Positions 37,125-49,460 of a stretch of DNA of 64,000 nt are shown piece by piece. Made by a program: the position numbers and the translations under genes. Numbering within the stretch: the stretch's first letter is position 1; each line of letters begins with the position of its first letter. The notes below the pieces were generated by a model, which saw only the letters and a list, made by a program, of their open reading frames with translations, was not told the origin of the DNA and searched no databases. The stretch covers positions 824,905-888,904 of the forward strand of contig VZSR01000055.1 in assembly GCA_013398615.1 (NCBI GenBank), in the 5' to 3' direction. The stretch is from Brachypodius melanocephalos (taxonomy: Eukaryota > Chordata > Aves > Passeriformes > Pycnonotidae).

Positions 37125-40100
37125 CTGCTGTTTATACATGGAAAAAAGTACCAGTAAATGAAATATGTGTGTATACTTATATAAATATATATGTATAGAA
37201 ATATCCATGCTAAGAAGCCACTTGAAAAATACCTGTCCAATAATTTAAAAAACCAGTATTTTTGCCTGGCAGATTCTTAGAGACATGAAAAGAGGTAATG
37301 TTATAAACCAGATATAAAATTGGAATATTCTACTGAGGTGTGTTTCTATATTTATTTAGACATCTACTAACCTTTCTCAATAAAGAAAAAACAAAAGAGG
37401 TAATTTACATATAAATATTTTGAGAGAACCTGAAAGCAGTGATTAACTTCTCCTATGTTAACAGAGTTGTAGACATAGGAAGAGTGACACATTGTGACAA
37501 CACTAAGTAAAAAATTGACGTTTTACTAGAGGCACTTTAAATATTTAAGTCTGTAAATATTTTATTAAACAGTAGTTGTTCACTAGTTATTAAATAATAA
37601 AAATTAATTATGTTTTCTTCCTTTCAATAGTCAAAATCGTTTAATCAGTAGCAAATGTTCAGTACATTGTGATAGCTATTTTGAAACTATATTCACTTCC
37701 CAGAGTACTTTTAAATCACAAGCTATTGAAAACAAAAATAACAATTAATATGCAAATGAATAACAAAGGTACAGTAAAACTCTATTATTTTATTGTTATT
37801 CACATTTAAATAATGCATTACTAACAGATTGTAATCTTCAGAAAATAGTATCATGGCTGGTTAATGAAAAAGCAGCATTAATTATAATAAATTTGGAGCA
37901 GTAATAGATTAAAACTGAATATTAAAATACTTCAGACCAACAAGATTTAACCTGAGCTGTGAGGCAAGAATCTGGAATTTTAGAGTTCACGGATGAACAT
38001 ACTAACTTAGCTTCAAATAATACAATTCCTGCCCTGGATACAGAGCACCTGTGTATGTGCTAAGTACCATTAGGACACACTCACTCCAGTCTGTTTTGAA
38101 AAAAAACTTAAAACTTCTGTCAGTGACCAAATTTGGCGAAGACATTCTAAAGGTGACACACCTAATTGAAAGCTACATCCTGTACTTGGGAAATTCTAAC
38201 CCAGGTTCACCTGGTTTTCAAGCTGGGAGTGGCAAAAAGCAAATTTAGGATGGTTTGGTTCCCCCACCACCAATGGGCAGAGAGGGAGAAACACTTTCAC
38301 CACTCCACCCTTCCCTGAAACTCTCAACCTGATTTCAGCACGCATAAACACTGAGATAAAGGTTTTAATGCACCTTGTGGTTACCCACAGCCATTCATTT
38401 TGGGAAGTATAAAACTTACTACATCCCCATCAGGGCAAAAATTCAGGTCTTTAGTCTTTCCTGACATAGAGAGAAAGCAAGGGTAAAACAAGAAACAGTC
38501 ATGGACAGCAAACCCCACTCAAAAATCCCTAGAAAGAGAGAAATATGAACTGCACTTAGAGGGATTAATCACCTCTTTGCTGAAAGAGGCTGGATATCAT
38601 TCCTCCCTTAGCCAGCAGCACTTATGACCAGCGGGGCTCCATCAGTCTCTTTGGTATAGATTGGGCAGTCACATAAACACAAAAAATGAGTAACAGTGCC
38701 AGGCCCAGAGGGGTGATATCACTCCTATTGAAACTGCCCCGATTCAGTGGAAGGAGGAAACACTCTGGAAGCACATGGAAGAAATAACAGAGAATTTAAA
38801 TTGAAATGGGCTTCCCAAACTTTTAAAGCGAACAGTAAAAGAAAACGATCTCTGAGTTACAACCTCAAGTTGCTTTTGATCAAGCAATTTCATTTTTTCA
38901 GAACTTGGATTATTTAACTACACTTCGTTGCATTCAGCCATTGAGAGAATATCTATAATTTCCTATCATATTATGATGTGAGTGGTTTTTTTCTGAACAA
39001 TAGACAAATAAAAATATTGTAGCAAAATCCCTCTGGAAACTCAATTGATAGTCTGCCAAAACTCACTTCACCCAAATTAAATTAACATTGTTCTTGACTC
39101 TTGTCAAATTCACTCATAGTACAATCATTGATTGAGTATTTTAAAGTATATTAAACATATATCTATATTATACATGTGCTTTTAAATATTGCATTGGCAC
39201 TATCTTCTTGTCTATTTACTTTCACAGCCCTTGAGATCAGTCATGTAAAATAGTGACCAGTCAGCCAAAGACATACTTTTCAGCCTGCAAATCCTCAGGA
39301 ATTTGCTTGCCTGCACATAAGTGGAAAAAGGCTCACTTCTTTGCACAAATGATCTCAAAAGGTGAAAAGGAGACACTCAAGTGCTACAACAAAGCCACCT
39401 CTTCTTGAATCTTTAAAGCCATATTAGTTTCCCTTTAAAAATCTTTTGGGACTGTCAAAACAACACTGAGTTCTTGTTTTGTGCATGAGCAATATTTTTT
39501 TGTTAATAAAAACATTAAAATTTATTTCTGTTTTCTTCTACTTTCCCACAGGAATACTAAGTTCTTCAATATGCTGAATTTCATGTAGCAAGAAAATCGC
39601 AGCTCAATGCAAGGTCACTTGAGTCCAATCAACCCTAACAACGAATGAAGATTTGTTCTTTTCTTTGGGTTTTGATAGACCAGAGGTAATTAATCACTGT
39701 GACTCAAGCACGTGACTTTTTCATAGGTACAATAGGGGCAACACCAAAAGAATGAAGTATGCATTATTTTGGGGTCTTTGTATCTTCTCTTTTCCCTTGC
39801 CAAAAATTATTTTAGCAGCTCAACCTGGTTTTTGAGTCTGTCAATATTACTACTAATCTTTATACAATAAACCCCTCTTATTTGCCTGTTTCCTAGGAAA
39901 AATGCATCAATGCATTTGTCTTGGCTTTCCATCAGTATCACAGCAGAGGATACCTGCCCACAGAGGAAGTTCCCACACTCAGCAAACTTCGTTTGCATCA
40001 TTTTGAACTGCTGTTCTCAGCCTCACCCCTTCACAGCCCTGTAGGTTATTTTGGGTCACCCCTCTTAAGAGCTCTGGTCAACAGCTCCAAGACCAGGTCC

Positions 40101-43100
40101 ACAACCTGACAGTGGTTTAAACAAAATGTGTGCGTGCCTGGCTCCAGCCTGGCTGAATGGAAATGGCAAGGGAATAAAAACACTGTGTTGGAAGGCAGAG
40201 TAGAATCACAGATAATTTCCTAGGCACAAGAAATACCTGAGAAAATTATTCACATGGCACACTTGGGAAGGACGGTAAAGAAAACCCGAACAACAAACCC
40301 GAGTTCATGTAAACAAAAGGATTAAGGCTTGCCACCACGAAAGCTTCATACTAAATGAAATAGGAGAATTTTTAATTTAAAAAAAAAAATCTCTTCTAGT
40401 CACCCAAGGCAAAGTGGGAAGAGAAAGAAACATGTGTTCTTTGAGGCAGGAGTAACTCCCTTCAGGTGCCAGAGCCCACAAATAGCTGTGGCGAGAAGGG
40501 GCACCACTGTTGACCCCAATGTGGGGGGACACCTTTGACCTTCCCCTGTCAAACCTTGGATGGGCTCCTTCGAGCAAAACAAATTACTGCAGAAAGCAGC
40601 CACACTGAGTGCTACAGTGTCATTGAAACACCTCAAGAAGTTGTCCTCTGACTACTCCAAGGTACCAACTCTTTGGCTGAAACTGAATAATTGAATGAAG
40701 GAACAAGTGAGTGAGAGAATACATGAACATCCATTATTTGGGGATACAGTAAAATAGCTTAAAAGGCTTTCCAGAGAAGCTTAAAACCACCAATTCTTTC
40801 ATGGACTGAAGTGGACTGAGAATCATCAGTTAAAGCAACAAAGTCCAAAGGTGGCAACAAAATCCAAGAAATGTTGAAGTCTTAAACCTCCAAAAAGCAA
40901 CCACAAGAGATTTTTGTGATTACGTCTACAATGCTACGTTGCAAATGTCTTGAGTTTTCCAAACTTTGTTTTCTTTAGGATCCTGTACTCAAACTGGAGT
41001 GGAATGCCTTAATAAAAATATTTTGCTTTTGCTTGTATCTTCATGCTTTTAACAAATTAATCCTCTTAACATCCCTGTTGGGTAGATGGGCAAAAACCTC
41101 TCTTGCCTGTAAAACTGAGATAAGTGCCTTGCTTAAGGACATGCAGTTAGGACTGGGTAAAGTAGGGTTAAAATCTAGTAAAATTTAGTCTCTCATTTGT
41201 GCTCCAACAACTACACCACAAAGACTGTGCTATTAACATGAAATATAAAAACAAGATAAAGAAAAAAAAAAAGATAGATAAACATTTCCTCATTAATAGT
41301 CTCCATAATACTAGAGATAAAACACCTCAAAAAGTATGTATTCTTTGCAATTTGAGGAAATTATTTTGAGGCAAAACCCCAAGATTTCTAATAAAGTCAG
41401 ACATATTTTTAAATTATTCAAAAGCACACAGGAGAAATGTACAAAAAATGCATCCAGGTAATGAAACTAATTATTAATGATTTTGTTCATTATATGTCTA
41501 CTGTGATTCTTAATAAGAACATTCAATATCCTTTGCTCTTATAAATCATCATAATGTGACACAATGTTCATTTTCACCATGTTTAAAAATATATTTTCTA
41601 AATAATTTATTTTAGCAAGTAAATATTGCTTACAATAATGCACATGCAATCCCTCCCTAGTTATTATGACTCGAGACAGTGAGCCAGGATCTTGTACCAC
41701 TTGATAGAGTTCCTGACTACTTTTTTAAAAGCCATTTGATTTTTGATCGTTCCTAAATATTTTAAAATGTTATTCTAGTCAAATGCTATTTTATTGAAAA
41801 TTGTAACAAAATTACCTATCTGAGCTGGGTTTGCAAGACAGTCTTTAAGCCTTGAAACAGTGATGACAAGACAGAATTTATTATTCAGCCTGTCAAATCT
41901 TGATAAAAGATTCAGAGAAGACATATTCAAGCCTTTGTGAATAAAAAACTGTTAACACTCATTGATACAATTTCCATTATCATATAATCCCTTAAAACAT
42001 TAAAAAAAAATTTAAAAACCCCAATGTACTTTTTTCATATCATACCACACCAGGCTACAAGATTTCATACTAGCAGAAAGACACTTTATATCTGTGATCT
42101 TTCTATGTAAAGAATATCTGTACTAGCCAAGACATTGCAGCTTTTACAGATACAATTTCAGGACAAGACCCCATTTTTGAATAGAGAGCAAGGACTTACT
42201 CTTTAATCAGAATATTTAAATAAAATAAGAAACTTCATTTAATTAAAGGTATATGAGCTGAGATTTGGCCTACCAAAGAACTTTTCTAAGTTATAACTTG
42301 ATAGGTAGAGTGGACATTAAGACCTAATAAGATATTCAAATTTCTACCAAGTATTTTCTGCAGAGAAAAGAAAAAATCATCTGCTGTGGCTATTCATGAA
42401 CAGAGAAAGTCCCTGGCCATGCCAGATGCTTCTAAGGACATGCAAGAAAGTACCTCAAACTTGCTGTACCGGCCATTTATGAGTGTGGACACACAGGAAT
42501 CCTGAATTTAGACTCGTTTTTTTTTATTTCTGATCCTGGGATTCCCAGTAGCTCATTCAACACCACTTTTCCATCCAGATTGCCAAGCAGGTGGCCAAGG
42601 TGGGCTCCTGCTTAGAGAGAAACTTTCTGGGAAGATAAAAGAGCATGCCTGGGGAAACCCAAGCATATGGCAGCACTAATAACTATTTATGGTTGTAAAC
42701 ATTTAGAATGCTCCTCACATGGCTATCACTTCCATAAAAGCATGCATCTAAGTATGGATAGTACTGGATTTCAGTACAGTGCAAAGCACTGAACATAAAT
42801 AACTTAAGAAGCTACTGAAGCTACTGCACTTGTTAAGCAGGCAGTCTAACAACATGTTCCCTCTTTTCCCTAAGTGGCTGAGCAGCAATTTCCAGAAATT
42901 AAATCACCTTTGTTTATAATTGCTTTATATTGGGTGTTTCTTCAAATAACTTTTAAATATTTAATAAGACTATCTTTTTTGTACATAAATTTCCTAAATA
43001 TCAGTTAATTCTCTACAAACATACTTAAAATATTGTTCTCATATCTTTATTAAGATTATAACTGTATTCTCAGTTTTCCACTTTATTTCTTTTAGGATTA

Positions 43101-46100
43101 TCTTGACATATGTTATTGTTATAAAATGCAATAACAGCTAGTATAAAAACTCAGAATTTAATTTTTTTTTTACTATATCTCAGAGAAACCACATTTGGGC
43201 TTCCAGCAGAAATGGGCAAAATCCTCAATATGGTTTTGAAAAGGACTCATTTAGTGCTGTGCTTACATGTTACAAAAATGCACATGGCTTCTTTCAAAAA
43301 GCTGTAAAAGGGAGAGAGAATCCACAAAAAGAATCAAAACCTGTGATAGTTTTCAAATAAATGTCTTTTATGGATCAAGTTTTAACTGTAGAATTGATAT
43401 GGGTGAAAAGCAATTTGCTCATTCATAAACACCCAAAGAGAAGGTGCAATAAAACGGAAAGCATTTGTCCAAAGATACTCTACTGACGGAACAGGAAGCA
43501 ATGGACATGTTCAAATGTCCACCTTCAGATGCAAAGGAGAGCAAAAGTTTCATGAGGAAAAACTTCATCTCACTCTTAAACCCCTTAATCTTTTGCTGAA
43601 GGATGAGGTGGGTTTGAACCCTCCTCAAGAAATATGGGAATTCAGCATGGGCTGAATCTTTGATTAGAGTCCCAGCTACGAAAATATCACAGAAGGATGG
43701 AATATTTCAGTGTACTATGCTGAGTGGAAGGGGCTCTGCTTAAGGGAAATCCCCATATGGAAAATGCATTTCTCTGAATATATTTCTGCCAGACTAAACT
43801 CTCAGAGAAGACGCGCAGTCAAACACATGTTCCAGGGACCTAGCTGGGTCTAGCTGTGAAAGAGAGAGTGTATTCTTGAGCCCTACATCAATAAAGTTTC
43901 TGGTCATACTCTGAAATGTTTCCGGTAAAAACAATAGCAAAAAGTACTAATGTAAATTTTCTAGGAATCTTATTGACACACTCTTTGTTCTTTAAAGGAA
44001 AAAAACAAACAAACAAACAAAAAAACAACACTGTAAATGCACAAAAGTCCTCTGATTCTCTGTGGTATTCCATCTTAACAAAGATGTATACATTGCAGAA
44101 TGAAGTATCTAATTTTACTACTTTTAAATTTCATCAATGTGGACAAATGCCATATGACAGTATAAACCAGCAAAAATCAGAAAATATTTTGTGGGTGGTG
44201 ATTTTATCCTCTGGAATTTGATCTGGTTTTGTAGAGTTTGTCAGCTTCTGAGTCTCGATGCAGAAGATTCTCTGTTCTCATAAACAAAAAGGTTTGTAAG
44301 AAGTCCTTGCTTTTCAAGCACTTAACTGTGAAATCACCTAATATCTGAGAAAAATGTGCTTGTAATATAATGCAGCAAATAAAAAGCAACCAAGATGTAA
44401 AGGAGATTAGAAGAGCAGATTAATTTCACGATTTCATACAGTCAGTTTCCAGGAGATAAGTTTAAAAAAAAACACTCTTCTAAATTATTTGTATCAGCTG
44501 ATAAACAGAACACATAAAAAACAGAGGATTCATTACATTGCCATATATAGTGTCTTGGAAATACAAGAGTATCCTCTTCATAAATCTGCAGTATCATACA
44601 TATCACTGCTGTATGCAATGTTAGCAAAGAAATGAAATTCCACCCTTTCTAATTAAAAGATATTTTAGAAAGGATTATAGGAATGTAGAAATGCAAAGAC
44701 AAATAGCACTGCAGAGAAATTTTAGGAAATTAATCAGAGATCCCATTTTATTCTCTTTCCCCCATCGTTTTGATTAATTGAAAGCTATTTTCTATTAAAA
44801 CAAACAAAATGTGTGTGCACACACAAAGCCCAAAGAAAACAAAATAAAGCCCAATAAGCACTGTGGAGGTGAGAAGGAAAAAGAGTTTTAATAGTTCTCC
44901 TTTCCATTAAAAAAAAAATTGAATAAAATTTGAAAGCTTATATCAAAAATACATATGAACATATGATGAAGCTTGAAGAAAGAAGAAGAAATCCCCTTAA
45001 TTCCATCTCTGTTCTACAAAAATGCAAAAATTTGGTTAATCTCAAACACTTACAAATAGCCTTGGAGTTACAGAAAGGGACTGTTTTATTTGTCAGCATT
45101 CTATATGAAAAGAAGGCTTTTTTCAACAACATTTTGCTGCACTTTCCTGTGAAGTGCTGAGGTTAGAAACTTCCTTGAAATAATTTGTACATCCTAACAC
45201 TTCACCAGTGAAAATGTTCTTCTGGTTAAACAGTTATTCTCTAAAGCAGAACTGACACCTCCCGAGCAAGGAAGCCTTAGAAGGTCACAGATTCTCTCTC
45301 CATAGGAGGCCAAGCTGTTTAGCAGAAAGTATGACCTACTGTGGAAACCGATGACCTACTAAAAAAAAAAAATAAACTGTACTGTGCTGCAAAGTGGTGG
45401 AGCCAGCTGAGAAATAGAGACCTCACTAATGAACTGTCTTCCTCCTACAGAGATCAAATCATGTTAAGTGATGATATTAAAATAAATCACATTTTAAGAG
45501 TCTTTACCTGAGACACTAACTTAAATTATTAAACCGCAAAAATATCAATTTTTTTTTCGACATATATGAACACGATTATTTTTCATTTGCAACAGACTGA
45601 AGTCCAAACTCTCAGCTCAACACCCACTGGGAAAATATTTAAAATTGTATTCAAGCCATAGGAACTTAAAAATTATTTTAATGTATTTCCTCATAAATTA
45701 AAAACTCAGATAATTATCTGCTGATTTCAATGAACTTTGAATCGTGACCTCAGCTTGAGAACCCAATTTCTTATTAATATTGTCAAAGAGTAACCAGTTA
45801 AAAAAGCTGGAAATAAAATGTCAAAGCATTAATTGTAGGCTACTCCTTTGCATATAATACAAATACGTGAGTTTAAACCTAAGAGCAAACCATGACAGCA
45901 TCCTCCCCATCAGGGGGACCATCTGCACTACCAACAGCCCCTTTAATTAGGCAAACCACATAAAACCTTGCTTAAATTTGAGAGACAACGGGCAATGCTT
46001 CATGGCGTTATTTTAAAGATAAACATGGTCATCGCTCTCCAAAAGAAACAAAAATTTTGGAAAAAAAACCCCTGCTGCTGAGCGCCATCGACTACATTTC

Positions 46101-47102
46101 AGCAGGGCTGTGTTCTTCCACCAAAGCGAGTTGATCTGGCTGTGGGTTTAAAAAGAGGGTTAGAACTAACACAGCAGCAAGGTGGAGCAGTAATCAGTCG
46201 AACAGCATTTGTAAGGCTGCCATATTTCTGTAAAATACAAGGAAGAGCATATTTGGATAAATTTTTATTTCAAACATTTTTGGCTATGAAGAAGATTCTG
46301 CATGTTGGGCTTCATATTGATTTTTGGCTTCTAAGAAAATATGTTTGTGAGCTAAAAGAGCAGATGTCCCAAAGCTCAGCAAGAGGAAGAAGTTTTTGTC
46401 ACACAGTTTTTTAACACATTCTAATAAGCCTTTTCACAGATTATGTTTCACAATCATTTCTAACCCCATCTACCTACAAAAAAGTAGCAGGCAGTGTTCT
46501 TCTACAAGACTAATCATCTGAGAGAAAAGTGTTCTAATTATATTATATTTCCAAGCAATAGATCTGGAGTTCATACTGTTTGTGATATCCTTTCTCTTCC
46601 AAGCAGAGAAAGGACTGTATTGTCTTTCTGTTACTGATGCTACAAGATGAATTTTATAAGGGTTTGTGTCTGGAACTTACTGTTCAGTTATTTGATTTGT
46701 AGCTGTACAATATAATCCCCCTAACACTTGAACTAATATAAATTTCCCAGGCAAAATCAAGATTTACATTTACATTAAAGAATAAGACCGACTAATGTAT
46801 TAAACTTCATAGCAACCCAGGAGTACAACTAATTAATATCATCACCAAACTTGTCATATCCAATGCTTTCTGTAGAAAAATCAACCCCATCAGGTTTGCT
46901 ACCTGCTCCTTTCAGATATTTTCAGTGCAGTGCCTCTGCAGATCCACTGATCTGCTACACAACTCCTGGAGATCTGAAGAGGTGCTGATCTGTCCTTATG
47001 ATGAAAAGAGACCTGCTAAAAGTCAGTCCCCAGCTACAGAATTACACGTCAAGTTACAGATACTCTCAATTACATAAATCAATCAAAAAAAAAAAATTTG
47101 CT
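37125..47102. other. Putative intron, 10 kb, little structure
   Basis: Very AT-rich unique sequence. A GC-richer patch at about 40.40-40.64 kb carries two overlapping minus frames (66 and 78 codons) without domains. A poly(A)-signal-containing stretch near 43.89 kb could be the end of an old LTR, but no other LTR landmark supports that. Confidence 0.5.
44003..44030 (+). repeat. CAAA-type short repeat
   Basis: About four AAAC units followed by A-rich sequence. Confidence 0.7.
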
Positions 47103-47567
47103 ATAGACATGAAAGAACAGGGAACGTGTCCAGAAAAGGGAAACAGAGCTGATGAAGAGTCTAGAGCACAAGATTCGTGAGGACTGGCTGTAGAAACTCT
47201 AAGTTTTTAGCCTGGGGAGAAGAAGGCTCAGAGAGGACCCTACCTGAAAGAAAGTTGTGATGAGTTGAGGGTCAGTCTCTTCTCCCAGGTTACAAGTGAC
47301 AGAACAAGAGTAAATGGCCTCAAGTTGTGCCAGGGAAGGTTTAGTTTGGATATTATGAAAAATTTCTTCATCAAAAGGGTTAAGTGATGGAACAGGTTTC
47401 CCAGGGACGTGGTGAAGCCACCAAGCCTGGAGGTTTTTAAAGGTGTGCAGATGTGGTTCTTAGGGACATGGTTTAGTGGAGAGCTTAGCAGTGCTGGGTT
47501 AACTGTTGGACTCAATTATCTTAAAAGAATTTTTCCAATCCAAATGATTCTATCATTCTGTGATCCA
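47103..47567 (+). mobile_element. CR1 LINE 3' fragment (CR1-Y-like)
   Basis: The segment carries the ordered landmarks of the avian CR1 3' region: GAGCACAAGATTCGTGAGGA, TTTTTAGCCTGGGGAGAAGA, TCTTCTCCCAGGTTACAAGTG, GGCCTCAAGTTGTGCCAGGG, TAGGGACATGGTTTAGTGG and GTTGGACTCAATTATCTTAA. It ends in the octamer-like ATTCTATCATTCTGTG. It is 5'-truncated, as most CR1 copies are, and retains no reverse-transcriptase domain. The GGGACATGGTTTAGTGG wording suggests a CR1-Y-type subfamily. Confidence 0.9.
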
Positions 47568-48205
47568 AGCAGAACTCAGCACATCTGTTTAAAATTTGTG
47601 ATGCATGGTAAACATTGATGACTATCCTGTGGATACAAAGAATGAAACCCTCAATCATTGAGACCTAATTGTTGGGCTAAGCATTAGATTCTCTCTTCTA
47701 AAGTACACAAAAATGTACATTAACAGGAAAAATAAATTGTGAGATGGCATAGAAAATATTCATATGTTCCTTGACTCATAGCTAGCTGGGGAATAGATTA
47801 TTTAATAAGAAATTTACTATGCTTCTGTGAAACTGCTTGTTAGGTCACATATTATAAACTTAGAAAAGCTGCTAGGAAAAAAAAAAAAAATCAAGAAATC
47901 AATTTCTAGTCCCTGTGGTGATGTATTCTAAGTGTGAACTGTGTTATGCCTGGGGAGCACAGATTTCAGCCTTAAATAGAAAAATTCTGGCTTGTCTTAG
48001 CTTTTAGAAATATCTTTTTGCTTCAGACTTTCTTATGAGGATATGCCTTACTGTGAGAATGTCATGCTCCCATTTGTATTACCAAATATGAAATCCATCT
48101 CACAGAAAATTATTATTATTAGCTGTTCTAGAAGCAGATCCGAGTTCAAAAAGTTTGAAGGAATGGAAAAACTTCCCTAAGTTTTCCCTCAAAAACTCAT
48201 TCCAA

Positions 48206-48653
48206 GTTGAAAAAATGAGGATGGTGAAGGGGACTAGAGGAGAAGCCTTAAGAGGAGGGGCTGAGGTCACTCGGTTTGTTCAGTCTGGAGAAGTGGAGAC
48301 TGAGGGGGGACCTCAATGTGATCTTTAACATCCTCACGAGAGGAAGAGGAGGGGCAGGCACTGATCTCTTCACTCTGTGACCCTGTGACCCAAGGGAATG
48401 GCATGAAGATGAGTCAGGGGAGGTTTAGGTTGGCTATCAGGAAAAGGTTCTTCACCCTGAGCGTAGTTGGGCACTGAAAGAGGTCTCCAGGGCAGCAGTC
48501 ACAGTCCCAAACCTGACAAAGCTCAAGAAGATTTTGGACAAAGGTCTCAGGAACATGGTGTGACTCTTGGAGTGTCCTGTCCAGTGCCAGGAGTTGGAAT
48601 TTGATGACCTTGAGGGGGCCTTTCCAACTCAGCTTATCTTATGATTCTGTGAC
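48206..48653 (+). mobile_element. CR1 LINE 3' fragment (CR1-J/E-like)
   Basis: Landmarks in order: GTTCAGTCTGGAGAAGTGGA, GAGGGGCAGGCACTGATCTC, AGGGGAGGTTTAGGTTGGC, GGAAAAGGTTCTTCACCCTG, GTGTGACTCTTGGAGTGTCC and CCTTTCCAACTCAGC. It finishes ATCTTATGATTCTGTG. The wording differs clearly from the copy at 47103-47567, so it is another subfamily in the same orientation. It is 5'-truncated and non-coding. Confidence 0.9.
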
Positions 48654-48744
48654 AAAAAGCAATAAGACTTGTAAACAATCTAAACATATTTTTAGTACAA
48701 CTCCTGAAAATCCAAATACAATACTGTAATACAATACTTTAATA

Positions 48745-48840
48745 ACAGAATCATTGAACCATTTAGGTTGGAAAAAGATGTCTAAGGTCATCAAGTCCAT
48801 TAATCCAGCACTGCCAAGTCCTCCAGAGCTGTTCTACCTT
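48745..48840 (-). mobile_element. CR1 LINE 3' end, short and reversed
   Basis: The plus strand reads ACAGAATCATTGAACCATTT, AGGTTGGAAAAAGATGTCTA and AGGTCATCAAGTCCATTAAT, the reverse complement of a CR1-Y-like 3' terminus. About 95 bp remain, giving an inverted arrangement relative to the two CR1 pieces upstream. Confidence 0.8.
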
Positions 48841-49099
48841 ACTTCTGAAAATCAATGAAAGAAAGATTTAGGATTAGATGAGAGACATCTGCTATCAGCT
48901 TCTCTCCAAGTGCTATACAACATAAAGAAAGAGGAAGCAAGAAGAGAAACCTGTGCTGTTGCATTTCTGTGTCCAAGTGTCACACGATATTGATTTACTT
49001 CCTTGAGGACCTGTAGGAAAACAAACCAACCCGAGTATGAATAAGCAAAGTCTATTTATAAATACATTTTTATATAGCTTAGGCACAACGTTTGTAGGT

Positions 49100-49460
49100 A
49101 TAGACCAATATCCCACCTAAATATTGAGTAGCAGTGCTGACAGCACGTTGGAGGATGACAGATGACACTGGCAGCTGCTGTAGCAAGGAAGGGCTTTTGC
49201 CAGAGCTGTCAGTGTAGCTCGGAGCTGACAGCCAGCTCCGAGCCAGCCAGCCTGCCCTCTCCACCCCGGTGTAAGAGATACTGGGGGAGAGGTTTGACAA
49301 GCCCACGCTTCTCCACATGGGAAACACAAACAGATATCGTGTCAGGGAATACACAGCATCTATAATTCATCCCACGGTGTGAGCAGTTTTGAGTAAAGGC
49401 GACTGCAGTTAGCGCATTACGTTTGTAACGGGTCAGTCGGAGGTTTTTAAAAACCTCAAC
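49100..49460. promoter_or_regulatory. CpG-bearing region with perfect inverted repeats (possible regulatory element)
   Basis: The region is GC-richer than its surroundings. It contains perfect 11-bp arms GCTCGGAGCTG (49217-49227) and CAGCTCCGAGC (49233-49243) around a 5-nt loop. A CpG-containing block follows at about 49400-49440 (gcgcattacgtttgtaacgg). An 18-bp perfect palindrome centred on TTTTTAAAAA lies at 49440-49457. The overlapping 60-90 codon frames on both strands look like compositional artefacts. A regulatory role is inference only. Confidence 0.3.

Noticed and set aside
39552..39552. Strong plus-strand acceptor (ttcttctactttcccacag)
   Set aside because: No acceptable donor follows within a plausible distance.
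43600..43920. Possible LTR end with AATAAA near 43.89 kb
   Set aside because: Only the poly(A) signal and a GT-rich flank fit; no matching start, TATA motif or known LTR wording.
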